A DNA stretch of 64,000 nucleotides, taken from assembly GCA_037176725.1 (NCBI GenBank), contig JAZBRS010000035.1, positions 48,990,001 to 49,054,000 of the forward strand, in the 5' to 3' direction. The stretch comes from Posidonia oceanica (Eukaryota > Streptophyta > Magnoliopsida > Alismatales > Posidoniaceae). Shown here one piece after another: positions 1 to 10,700 of this stretch. The position numbers and the translations under genes were made by a program. Positions within the stretch are counted from its first letter, which is position 1, and each line of letters starts with the position of its first letter. The notes below the pieces were generated by a model, which was given only the letters and a program-made list of their open reading frames with translations, had not been told where the DNA came from and did not search any database.

Positions 1-29
1 TTCCTGAATCAATCCCTGATACATTCAGG

Positions 30-998
30 ATGCTGGTTGAAAGTGGAGATCTACGTCTCCCAGAACCCAGGCCAAGTTTCCCAAATGCTGATATGTCCAA
101 GCACTGCCCTTATCATCAAAACCATGGGTACACCCTCGAAGATTGTTTCACTGTCAGAGATAAAATACATAATCTTAATGACAAGGGTGAAATCATGTGG
201 CCTGAGCTTAAAGCCAGATTGAAGGCAGCTCAAGAAGGACAACAAGTGATGCGGATACATCAAGAGCCCTTGTTCAACCATCGAGTGGTTCACGTAGATG
301 CAGAGATCATCTTATCAGCTGCTCGGTCTGAATTGGCATCCATCCAGTGCATACAAGTAGATCCAGCACAGAGTCCATCAAGCGAAGAGGACCTTGATCT
401 TAAGGCACCCTCAACACCCACTCTGAATCCTCATGTGCTCCAGAGCTTAACAGAAGAAGATTGGTGGCCCACTTATGATGAGTATGCTGACACTGATTGG
501 CGCGATGAGAAGACAATGGACTCTCAGGTGCTTTAGGACCTAATAGAAGAAAACCAGTCACCCATTTATGATGAGTACGCTGACTTAGACTGGTACGACA
601 TACTCAACTCACTGCTCCCAATAGCACAAGCAAGAGTTGATCCTCCTCCTAAACCGCCCGATCCTACAAGAGGACACACTAAGGGCAGTCATGAACACTG
701 TGTTCATAAAGGAGAGGTTAACACAGAGCACATCAGTGGTCGTACTTCAAAAGGAGGAGGAAATCTGATAGTTTCACTCCAAGACAAAGTCACCAGGGGC
801 ACACCACCTGAAACGGGTCAGAATGAGTCCGACTCTGACCCTCTGAAAGCAAGGACTGGGCGCAAACCAAAAGAAAGACAAGAATACGCGCCACAAGCAC
901 CTGACTACTTAACGCCAGGGGCAGACTTCCGCAGTCACTGCTCAGGTAAGCCCCCTCATCTGGGAAGGGAGCTGCAAAGTTCCACTGAACCCGACTGA
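30..998 (+). pseudogene. Tat/Ogre-type Gag C-terminal fragment (older element)
   Basis: A reading frame starts at or before position 30 and runs to a TAG at 534-536. It continues in the same frame to a TGA ending near 998. Residues about 20-55 contain a Cys-x2-His ... Cys motif (CPYHQNHGYTLEDC) followed by an amphipathic helix-like stretch. This matches the small Cys/His domain found at the C-terminus of Gag in plant Tat/Ogre Ty3-gypsy elements. The second His of the usual pattern is Tyr here. Beyond it the protein is acidic and Pro/Ser-rich, with an internal duplication on both sides of the TAG (WWPTYDEYADTDW and SPIYDEYADLDW). The duplication shows that the frame was once continuous and that the TAG is a nonsense mutation, probably from CAG. 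No capsid, protease or reverse transcriptase is visible, and the left part lies outside the window. The assignment to Tat/Ogre rests on motif recognition only. Confidence 0.6.
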
Positions 999-2280
999 GG
1001 GCAGTGGTTATATTAGCTTAAACTTGTAAATAAGACATTTTCTTTCAGTACTCTGTTTTCCTTCATTTTGTTCTTTATTTATCTCTAATATTAAGTTGGA
1101 CTATAAAATAAATAACAAAAAATGATTGATGAGTATGGACTATACCCAACAACTTAGAACACTAAGCAGAGTTGCCAAAATATTATCTAAGGTTTCCTAA
1201 GCAGAGACCGTGACACCCAGGGAAGGTCCAACCACGGGTTGTGACAACCTGAAGGCATCTTTAGATCCGTGGGAGTTACATACAACGCACCCTTAATTAG
1301 CATGCCAAGATCTAGAAGGAATCCAAGACCAAGTCCTAGCCAAGGAAAGAAAGTTGCATCCTAAATAGAAAAGGAACTGAATAAATGGGGTAACCTCAAC
1401 CTTGTCCTGTTTGCACATACATTTGCACGGGGAGGTAAGAGAAAGGCTAGCTCGGAGCAAAGGCTTATGGTAAGAATCACTTGCTAATTAACTTAGAAAG
1501 CGTCCAGAAAAGATGGCAGAAAAAACTTCTAAAACAGAGAGGAAAGAAGGCAGCAAAGAAGCTGCCCAAGTGAGGAAAAATGAAAAGAGACTGTAAAAGA
1601 AACTGTCCAACTGAAAGAGGTCAGTAAAGAGCTGTCCAAAGAGCAGAAAAAGAACATAGCAAAAGCTATCCATGAACCTAAGGCATAAACCTATAAAGAT
1701 GCATTAAGGACCAAGGAAAGGCAAGTGGAAGTCAAGATCTGAGCCAAAGTCGAGAGCTTACTGCACTTCAAGCCTCTTTCACCTATCTCACTCACAGACA
1801 AGGGGCAGGGAGTCCTAGAAGTTCGGGGACTGATTAAATGAAGGAAACAATAATCAAACTAAGGCTAGTATGAGGTCCTAAGTTCTCAAAGAGTAGGCAT
1901 GTAAGAAGGGAAAGTTCTCTCACCCTAAATAATACAAGGCAATACAGCAGGGTCTTTAAGTAAGAAGGTTATGACCACACTCATCAATCCAAAAAAGTAT
2001 ATATCAAAAAATTAGAAAAATCCAAAAATATCAGAAAATCCAAAATTCAAAAGAATTAGAAAATCCGATAAAGTCAAAAAATAGAAAATCCAAAAACACC
2101 AAAGAAATAAAAAATCCCAAAATTCAAAAAAATTAGAAAATCCAAGAAAACCAACTAAAAGAAGTACCATTCACCCAACATACAAGTGAAAAACTTAGTA
2201 AGTAGGAAAACGGGAATCAGTCTGGCTAGTGATGCAACAATCATTTCACCTCAGATTTGGGGATAACGTCCAACTCAAGC
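999..2280. other. Non-coding remains of an older retroelement
   Basis: No convincing gene is present. The stretch follows the Gag fragment and is AT-rich. About 1981-2170 is a run of short A-rich words (variants of AAAATCCAAAA) of the kind often found downstream of coding regions in plant Ty3-gypsy elements. The giant element was inserted at the end of this stretch, so it probably belongs to the element that donated the Gag fragment. Whether 57200-57720 is its other half is unknown. Confidence 0.4.
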
Positions 2281-2285
2281 GTATC
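2281..2285. repeat. Target-site duplication GTATC, left copy
   Basis: The five bases GTATC lie directly outside the LTR that starts TGTGACC at 2286. The same five bases follow the other LTR at 57195-57199. This is the expected footprint of a Ty3/gypsy integrase and shows that 2286-57194 is a single insertion. Confidence 0.93.
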
Positions 2286-3589
2286 TGTGACCGTCCGCTG
2301 CTCGGGCCCATGGCAGTCCTCGTAACGCTGTCATAGCTCGCGATGCGATCGTGCCGTGAGAGAGGGAGGGAAGTCGCGGTTAGCAGTGAATCCAAGGAGA
2401 AACACGACTTGAAAACACCGAGAAAACGCAAATAAAATAAAGATAAGACAAAAAGGAGTCACCACCTAGTCTACTATTGGGAAGACGAGGAAAACCAATG
2501 CAAAGCATAGAAAACAAGTAAATGAATGCAATGCTATGCAAAAAGGATGACTCGTGCCAAGGACGAGGGCAAAATGGTCACTGTGGGCCATAGAAAGGAT
2601 AAAGACTCCTGTTACGTGTGGGGAAGGTGTTAGGCACCTCCGACACGCCCAAGGAATCGGTCTTTCTTGCTTAAACGCTCACATTTGCAGGAATTCGACA
2701 AGTGATTGCCTTTAACTGCACGTCCAAGGGACGAGGGATGCTAATGCCATGCTATGATTGCTGAAAGGTATGCCTGAATGCCTAAATGCCTAAATGCCAT
2801 GTGTGCTGTGATTACTTGCCCAAATGTGTGTTCTAAGTGATGTGATGCACAAGGAAAGTAAATGTGCAACCTATGTGCTCAGCAGCGCTGTCAGTGTTCC
2901 GAATCAGGCAGACCCTGGTTCGTGAGAACTCTAGACAGTAAGCATCACTACCCTAATGCAAATGCAGGCGATAAAACAAAACCCTGATAAAACCACGCAA
3001 TGGAAGTTTGACATGCAAAAGGTAAAAGGAGACAAGGGCAGAAAAGTCAAGTAAAACCACGCAATGCAAGTGTGAAACAAGCAAAGGGGAAAGGAAACAA
3101 GGGCGGAAAATCCTAATCTACATGCACGAGAAAACAGGGTGTGAAAACAATTCATGCAGTGCAAGTGGCAGGCAATAAGGGATATGTAGTGATTCAGGTG
3201 GGCTTATCTTGAAGATCTGAGGCTTGATCTGAAATAACTTTGGTTAGAATGAAAGATCTTTCAACCAGGAAGACCTAGATAGTTAGATCGTGAAGATCCA
3301 ACGGTTCGTTCAAAAGTTATTTAGGTTTCAAGTCAGATGGCTCAAGGGCTAGGAAAAGTGATCTAAGTGGGGGTCTAGGTGCAAATTACTTCTAAGTGTG
3401 TGCAATGCAGGGTGTCCTACATGTAATGAGGCTAAGGGAGCCTAAATGGGTGCAAGGGAACCATATGCAAAGGCATAAAGGTGCTATGCATGCAAGAATG
3501 CAAATGTAGGGGCCTAAGTACAGTTTGGGGAAAGTGCAGGGGTCTACATGCAATATCATGGCAAAAAGGCAATGCAATAGCGCAAATGC

Positions 3590-4950
3590 ATGCTAATAAG
3601 TAGATGCAATGATATGTGGGTGCCGTGCATGCAAAATGCAAATGCAGGGACCTAAGTGCAATTTAGGGAAAGTGCAGGGGCCTAAATGCAAAATGTCCTA
3701 ATGTGTGTGCGAAACAGGGCAAATGCATGCAAAGATGTTAATGCAGCATTGCAATAGGCAAGCATGAGCAGAATGCAACAATAGTGACAAGATATGCATG
3801 TAAGAATGCAAGAAAGGACCTAAATGTAATTTTGAAAACATGCAGGACCTAAGTGCAGTGCAAAGGAAACATGCAAACATGCAAAAGTTGGAAAATGTGG
3901 ACTGACATGCAATTTGTAAAAACCATTGGGATTTTAAAACAATACAATGTAGTTTAAAATGCAACTAACATGGCATTTAAATGCATAAAGGACTAAAATG
4001 CAAATAAAACATGTTATTGGACTAAACAGCAATGCAATATGGTTTAAAACTTGATTTAAATGAATGATTAAATGCAAACTGGATTGATGTGCAATTATAA
4101 CATTTTTTTGGGTTTTTATGCAATGCAATATAGTTAAAACAGGATTTAAATGAGTGATTCAAAGTAAAATGGACTGAAATGCAATTAAAGCATATTTTTG
4201 GATTTTTTAGCAATACAATAGTTTTAAAACAGAAATTAAATGCATGATAAACAATCTGATGGATTGAGATGTAATTAAAACATTTTCAGGGGTTTTTATG
4301 CAATGCATTAAGGTAAAAACAGAAATTAAATGCATGATTCACAACAGATAGGACTCAGATGTAATTAAAACATTTTTCAGGGTTTTTTATGCAATGCAAT
4401 AAGGTAAAGATGCAAAATTGAATAACTGATTCACAACAGATGGACTTAAATGCAATAAAAACATAATACAGAATTAAAACTACAATGCAATAAGGTAAAC
4501 ATGACATTTAAATGATTTGATAAACAAACAGAGGACTGAAATGCAATAAAAATAAACTACAGAATTAAAAAATGCAATTCAATAAGGTAAAAGCTGAAAT
4601 TAAATGATTTTTGATATGATCTAAGGACTGAAACGCAATAAAAATAAACTGTAGGAATAAAAATGCAATACAATAAGGTAAAAGTTGAAATTAAATGATT
4701 TTATCAACTGATGCTGGACTTAAATGTAATTCAAATTAAACAGAAGATCTAATTGCAATGTAGTAAAGTTAAAATGCAGAATTAAATAAGACTTCAACCA
4801 ACAGAGGACTAAATTGCAAAAATAAATAACTTATGGAATTAAATGCAAGGTAGTAAAGTTAAAATACAGAATTAAATGAAACTTGAATTAAAGTTGGACC
4901 TGAAAGTAAATAAAATAACTTGCTGTAATTTAATTCAATGCATCAACGAA
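3590..4950. repeat. Degenerate ATGCAAT/AATTAAATG sub-repeats in the LTR
   Basis: Irregular copies of a unit of roughly 75-85 bp follow one another. Each combines ATGCAATGCAATAAGGTAAAA, AAATTAAATG and GGACT-AATGCAATAAAA. The same array is in the right LTR (44,700-46,060), the solo LTR (about 36,240-37,300) and, on the opposite strand, in the LTR of the right-edge element (about 60,730-61,900, with TTTTACCTTAT and TTTTAGTCC words). It is therefore an ancient feature of this LTR superfamily. Confidence 0.75.
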
Positions 4951-6248
4951 AATAAAAATCAAAACATTATAAATCTACAGTGCTACAGTGATGATCGGGC
5001 TGCTGCCTCCTGTGCCGGAGAAGGAAGGCTGGCCACGGCGGTCTGGTAAGCGTGCGGCAGTGCGGAGGCGTCCGGAGGCTGGGGGGTGGTCGTGCGGTGG
5101 CTCCAGTGGGCTCGGCGGCGCATGACGGCGGTCAGGGCGGCCTGGCGACGCAGGCAGAGCTCTGCAGATGGCTTTTGGTAGTGGGCCGGGTGCTGGAGGT
5201 GACGTCGGAGCTCGATTGGCGCTGGGTCATGCTTCTGGAGGTACGGCGGTGCTCGGGCAATGATCGGCAAGAGCGGAACTGGCTGGGAGTGCGGCGGCGC
5301 TGCAGGAGCTCGCTGAAGAAGAAGACTATAGCGACGGAGGCGATTTGGCGAGCTAGGGTCCTAAACTAGGTTCTAAAAGCCTAGGAAGTACGAGAAGACT
5401 AAAACTAAGCTAAATGTAGGGTCAGTTACCTATGCACGTGGCCGGAGTGGTTTGCCGACCACGGTGGGTTGCAGTGCTATGGCTGGAGGTTGCGGCGGCG
5501 CTGCAGGCATCCTCGGCGGCACGCGGCGATCGGGGCGAGTCACTGAAGGTCGTCCGGAGCTTAGGGAGTGGTCAAAAGTTGGTTTGTGCGCTCTGAGGAG
5601 GATTTGAATTTTTTTGGATACAGTATTGTGAAGTTTGGGTCTCTCCGGTGGTCTGTGCTCTCCGGGCTAGGGGGCTCCTCCGGTGGCTTTGTGGAGGTTC
5701 TGTGATGGTGGAGAGGAGGTTTAATTGGGATGGTGCTTTGTCTGAAGTGAGGTGGGAGTTTTGGGTGTTTCGGGCTGAAGTGGGTGCACAGGTGTTTGTG
5801 GTGAAGTGTGGAGGTTGCTGGGTGTTTGGGGATGAAATGGGAGATGGCCTGAGGTGGTGGTTGCTCAGGGAGTGCCGTGGAGGAGGCTGGGGGTGGCTGT
5901 GGTGCGTGGTTGTTCAGGGAGATGGCAGTGGGGAAGGAGTTGGGTTCTGGTGGCTTCTAGGGGCACTGTGGTGTGGTTTCTGGGGAATTCCGAATTGCTC
6001 TCGATTCTGGGTTTGCTAGGTTCTCTCCTAATTCTCCTCCAACTCTCTTCCACCACTTCCTCCCTGGTCTCTGTGGGTGTTAGGGGTGTTTGAATTCTGG
6101 GCCGGTCATGGTGGTCGTTGCTATTGACAGGGTATGGGGGAAGGCTGGCATGGGTCGTGGCAGTGGCAAGGTGGGTGATGGAGGTCGTGGGTGGTGGAAG
6201 CATGGGTGGTTGTCAGGGAAGTTTGAAAATGGAGGGAAGGGCTGTCGT

Positions 6249-6560
6249 TTGTGCTGTGTGAGGAGAAGAGAAGAGGAGGAAGAAGAAGGAAAATGAGAAG
6301 GAAAGGAGGAGGAAGTTGGGCTGGGCCGTGAGGATTGAAAAAAAAGAAGAAAAAAAAGAAACGGAGGATAGGGAGGTTGTTGGGCCAGGCTGTGAGTGAA
6401 AAAGAAAAGAAAAAAGGAAAAGGAAGGAGGGGTGAGTGTTGGCTTGGGCTTGGGCTTGCAGAGAAAAGAAAAAGGAAAGAAAGAAAAGAAAGGAAGAAAG
6501 AAAGAAAGGAAGGGAGAAAAAGAAAGAAGGGAAGGAGGAAAAAGGAAGATGGGCTTGGGC
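6249..6560. repeat. Purine (GA) tract in the LTR
   Basis: This run is almost entirely G and A on the plus strand, made of GAAAGAAAG-like words. It recurs in the right LTR (about 47,355-47,665), much longer in the solo LTR (about 38,955-39,700), and as pyrimidine tracts in the plus-strand element (58,120-58,420 and 59,000-59,270). The Lys/Glu- or Ser/Phe-rich frames across it are artefacts of composition. Confidence 0.8.
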
Positions 6561-6576
6561 TTAGGTTTGAGATTGG

Positions 6577-6910
6577 TTCCTAACCTAGGGTTTAGCTAGG
6601 GTTTAATATGGGTTTAGGGTGGTTTAAGATTGGAGGGTTTAAGTGTGGTTAGAAAGATGTGGGTTTGGTGAGAAGTCTAGGGTTTAGGGTTTGGTTTGAA
6701 AATGGGGTTTAGGGTTTAGATTTTGGTAGGTTTTGGGTTTGACCTAGGGTTTAACCTAGGATTTTGTGAGTGTAAACCTAGGGTTTCTAGGATTTTAAAT
6801 GTGGATTCTCTAGAGTTTTCTAGTGTTTTAGGTTTCGGTTTTTACCTAGGTTTCTAGGGTTTGACCTAGGGTTTAACCTAGGGTTTTGTGAGTGTAAACC
6901 TAGGGTTTCT
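6577..6910. repeat. Telomere-like TTTAGGG-rich block in the LTR
   Basis: Many copies of CTAGGGTTT, TTTAGGGTTT and AACCTAGGGTTT are mixed with TTCTAGGGTTTT. The block resembles a degenerate plant telomere repeat (TTTAGGG) but is not a regular array. It is repeated at 47,685-47,938 continuing at 56,996-57,095, weakly at 39,735-39,880, and in complement at about 57,780-58,090. Confidence 0.7.
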
Positions 6911-7032
6911 AGGGTTTTGGTTTCTAGTTTTCTAAGTTTTTAATTTTCTGGTTTTTTTTGTTTGGGGGTTTTCTAAGTCATCCACCATAGAAAGAGAGCC
7001 ACTAAACAGGGGCCAAAAGTAGGGTGTCAACA

Positions 7033-7048
7033 GATGCCCCTCCCTGAG
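7033..7048 (-). other. Polypurine tract of the giant element
   Basis: On the minus strand the sequence AGGGAGGGGCATC directly precedes the LTR start TGTTGAC. A G-rich tract ending GGGGCAT before TGTAGAC or TGTTGAC is typical of plant Tat-type elements. It primes plus-strand DNA synthesis. Together with the primer-binding site at 43377-43394 it fixes the orientation of the element. Confidence 0.8.
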
Positions 7049-7421
7049 CGAGGTTAAGGGGACCGAGGCCGCTGCTCAGGGTTGACAAGACACCCCACCT
7101 GACTGGCGAGAGCCAAGTGCTATTGGCGAGAGTCACTTATTCGGCGGAAGCACCGAAAATCATGACCCAATGCCGAAATGCGAATGCAAAATGCTGATGC
7201 GAATGCGGATGCAAGGCAATGCTGATGCTAAAATAAACCTGTACTAGTGTCTGCCATGCTAAACTCCGTGGGGGAGATGCAGGTGATGCATGCTGATATG
7301 ATGCGAGATGCGACCCTACTGCAGAAAACATGCGATGATTGTGTGTATGACGTTGATGCTGCTATCTAGCATGTTATGCTGGTACTGCTACCTAACATTT
7401 AATGCTGATGCAATGAATTAT
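7049..7421. other. Non-coding interior next to the polypurine tract
   Basis: No gene is seen. The stretch contains loose repeats of GATGC/AATGC words (7170-7300) and two copies of a GGCGAGAG motif near 7100-7130. It is the 3' untranslated part of the giant element. Confidence 0.5.
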
Positions 7422-7556
7422 GAGTTGACGGACTCATTGCCGGATAGTTTGGGTTATTGGCCCAAGGAGTTGAGGGACTCGCCATCGGATAGTTGGGGTT
7501 ATCAGCCCAAGGAGTTGACAGACTCTTCATCGGATAGTTTGGGTTATCGGTCCAAG
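7422..7556. repeat. Three 45-bp tandem repeats
   Basis: Three consecutive 45-bp units start at 7422, 7467 and 7512. Each begins GAGTTGA and contains a GGATAGTTTGGGTTAT-type core followed by CCCAAGG. The TTGGG and CCCAA words can pair around a short loop, like the 8-bp hairpin in the following module. Confidence 0.85.
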
Positions 7557-7572
7557 GAAAGAACGCCAGACA

Positions 7573-7765
7573 GGGTGACGGGTGTCAACTGAGCAGTTTG
7601 GGCTACCAGCCCAAAGAAGATACCGAGGGCGGCAAAATAAGATGCCCCTGGTATCAGGAATGATACCAGGGGACAACCGAAGCACCCGTGGCATCGAAAG
7701 AAGGGTTGGACAGTTATGACGGGTGTCAACCGAGCAGTTCGGGCTGCCAGCCCGGAAAGGAGGAA
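7573..7765. repeat. Left bracket module with strong hairpins
   Basis: This contains a perfect 12-bp inverted repeat, CCCCTGGTATCA (7645-7656) and TGATACCAGGGG (7661-7672), with a GGAA loop. A second, 8-bp inverted repeat (TTTGGGCT / AGCCCAAA) lies near 7596-7614. The phrase GTGTCAAC-GAGCAGTT occurs twice, near 7581 and 7724. A homologous module lies at the far end of the 61-bp array (32735-32865), including ACAACCGAAGCACCC and GGCATC, so the array is enclosed by direct repeats. Confidence 0.85.
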
Positions 7766-10700
7766 GCAAACAGATGTGACTTCGGAAAGAGACGCAAAGG
7801 AGCACGCAAAATGGCAAGCAAAAAGGGGAAGCAGACATGACTTCGAAAAGGCAGGTAAAGGGCTCGTCCTCAAACCAACTGAGGAAACAAGCAGACATGA
7901 CTTCGAAAAGGCACGCAAAGGCGCTCGTCCTTAAACCGACTGAGGAAACAAGCAGACATGACGTCGAAAGGGCATGCAAAGGTGCTCGTCCTCAAAACGA
8001 CTGAGGAAACAAGCAAACATGACTTCGAAAAGGCATGCAAAGGCGCTCGTCCTAAAAGCAATGAGGATACAAGCAGACATGACCTCAGAAGGGCATGCAA
8101 AGGTGCTCGTCTTCAAACCGATTGAGGAAATAAGTAGACATGACTTCGAAAAGGCATACAAAGGGGCTCCTCCTCAAACCTATGAGGATACAAGCAGACA
8201 AGACCTCGAAAGGGCATGCAAAGGCGCTCGTCCTCAAACCGACTGAGGAAACAAGTAGACATGACCTCAAAAGGACATGCAAAGGTGCTTGTCCACAAAC
8301 CCATTGAGAAAACAAGCAGACATAACATCGAAAAGGCATGCAAAGGCGCCCGTCCTCAAACGGATTGAGGAAACAAGCAGACATGACTTCGGAAAGGCAT
8401 GCAAAGGCGCTCGTCCTCAAACCCATTGAGGAAACAAGCAGACATGACGTCGAAAAGGCATGCAAAGGCGCTCGTCCTCAAACCCATTGAGGATACAAGC
8501 AGACATGACCTCGAAAGGGTACGCAAAGGCGCTCGTCCACAAACCGACTGAGGAAACAAGCAGACATGACCTTGAAAGGGCATGGAAAGGCGCTCGTCCT
8601 CAAACCTATGAGGATACAAGCAGACACGACCTCGAAAAGACATGCAAAGGCGCTCGTACTCAAACCTATGAGGATACAAGCAGACATGACCTCGAAAGGG
8701 CATGCAAAGGGCTCGCCCTCAAACCGACAGAGGAAACAAGCAGACATGACTTCGAAAAGGCAGGCAAAGGCGCTCGTTCTCAAACCTATTGAGGAAACAA
8801 GCAGACATGACTTCAAAAAGGCATGCAAAGGCACTCGTCCCCAAACCGACTGAGGAAATAAGCAGACAAGACTTTGAAAAGGCATGCAAAGGCGCTCGTT
8901 CTCAAACCTATTGATGAAACAAGCAGACATGACTTCGAAAAGACATGCAAAGCAGCTCATCCTCAAACCCATTGAGGAAACAAGCAGACATGACTTCGAA
9001 AAGGCATGCAAAGGTGCTCGTCCTCAAACCCATTGAGGAAACAAGCAAACATGACTTCGAAAAGGGCATGCAAAGGGCTCGTCATCAAACTGACTGAGGA
9101 AGCAAGCAGACATGACCTCGAAAGGGCATGCAAAGGCGGTTGTCCCCAAACCTATGAGGATACAAGCAGACATGACCTCGAAAAGGCATGCAAAGGTGCT
9201 CGTCCTCAAACCTATGAGGATACAGGCAGACATGACCTCGAAAGGGCATGCAAAGGAGCTCGTCCTCAAACCGACAGAGGAAACAAGCAGACATGACCAT
9301 GAAAGGGCATGCAAAGGGGCTCGTCTGCAAACCCATTGAGGAAACAAGTAGATATGACTTCGAAAATGCGTGCAAAGGCGCTCGTCCCCGAACCGATAGA
9401 GGAAATAAGCAGACATGACAACGAAAAGGCAAGCAAAGGCGCTCGTCCTCAAACCAACTGAGGAAACATGCAGACATGACGTCGAAAAGGCATGCAAAGG
9501 CACTCGTCCTCATACCTATTGAGGAAACAAGCAGACATGACTTCGAAAAGGCATGCAAAGGCGCTTGTCCTCAAACCCATTGAGGAAACAAGCAGACATG
9601 ACCTCGAAAGGGCATGCAAAGCGCTCGTCGTCAAACCGACTGAGGAAACAAGCAGACATGACTTCGAAAAGGCATACAAAGGTGCTCGTCTTCAAACCCA
9701 TTGAGGAAACAAGCAGACAAGACTTCGAAAAGGCATGCAAAAGCGCTCGTCCTCAAACCGACTGAGGAAACAAGTAGACATGACTTCGACAAGGCGTGCA
9801 AAGGCTCGCGTCCTCAAACCGACTGAGGATACAAGCAGACATGACCCCGAAAGGGCATGCAAAGGCGCTCGTCCTCAAACTCATTGAGGAAAGAAGCAGA
9901 CGTGACCTTGAAAGGGCATGCAATGGGCTCGTCCTCAAATCGACTGAGGAAACAAGCAGACATGACTTCGAAAAGCCTTGCTGAGGCCCTCGTCCTCAAA
10001 CCCATTGAGGAAACAAGCAGACATAACCTTGAAAGGGCATGCAAAGGCGCTCATCCTCAAATCCTTTGAGGAAACAAGCAGACATGACTTCGAAATGGCA
10101 TGCAAAGGTGCTCGTCCTAAAACCTATGAGGAAACAAGCAGATAGGACTTTGAAAAGGCATGCAAAGGGCTCGTCCTCAAATCGACTGAAGAAACAAGCA
10201 GACATGACCTCAGAGGGGTATGTGAAGGCATTTGTCCTCAAACTCATTGAGGAAACAAGCAGACATGACCTCGAAAGGGCATGCAAAGGGCTCGTCCTCA
10301 AACCGACTGAGGAAACAAGTAGACATGACTTCAAAATGGCATGCAAAGCCGCTCATCCTCTAACCCATTGAGGAAACAAGCAGTCATTACCTCGAAAGGG
10401 CATGCAAAGGCGTTCGTCCTCAAACCCAATGAGGAAGCAAGCAGACATGACTTCGAAAAGGCATGCAAAGGCGCTCGTCCTCAAACCTATGAGGATACAA
10501 GCAGACATGACCTCGAAAGGGCATGCCAAGGGCTCGTCCTCAAATCGACTGAGGAAACAAGCAAACATAACTTTGAAAAGGCATGTAAAGGCGCTCGTCC
10601 TCAAACCTATGAGGATACAAGCAGACATTACTTCAAAACGGCATGCAAAGGCACTCGTCCTCAAACCCATTGAGGAAACAAGCAGACATGACTTCGAAAA

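Larger units (their letters stand above)
2286..7032 (-). repeat. 3' LTR of the giant element (left copy, 4747 bp)
   Basis: This pairs over its whole length with 43401-47938 plus 56996-57194, with only scattered differences by eye. In plus coordinates it holds several zones. A low-copy zone (2286-3400) comes first, then degenerate sub-repeats built on ATGCAATGCAATAAGGTAAAA (about 3590-4950). A GC-rich zone (about 4985-6240) follows, then a purine tract (6249-6560) and a block of TTTAGGG-like words (6577-6910). Open frames in it are low-complexity and not credible genes. In the element's sense orientation the telomere-like and purine blocks lie near the LTR start. Confidence 0.93.

Noticed and set aside
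5052..6583. Gly/Trp/Arg- and Lys-rich frames in the GC-rich and purine parts of the LTR, and their copies at 46,094-47,705
   Set aside because: They lie in LTR sequence, are low in complexity, and are duplicated only because the LTR is.
6577..6910. True interstitial telomere array
   Set aside because: The words are irregular and mixed with CTAGGGTTTT variants, and they occur at the same place in every related LTR, so they are part of the LTR.
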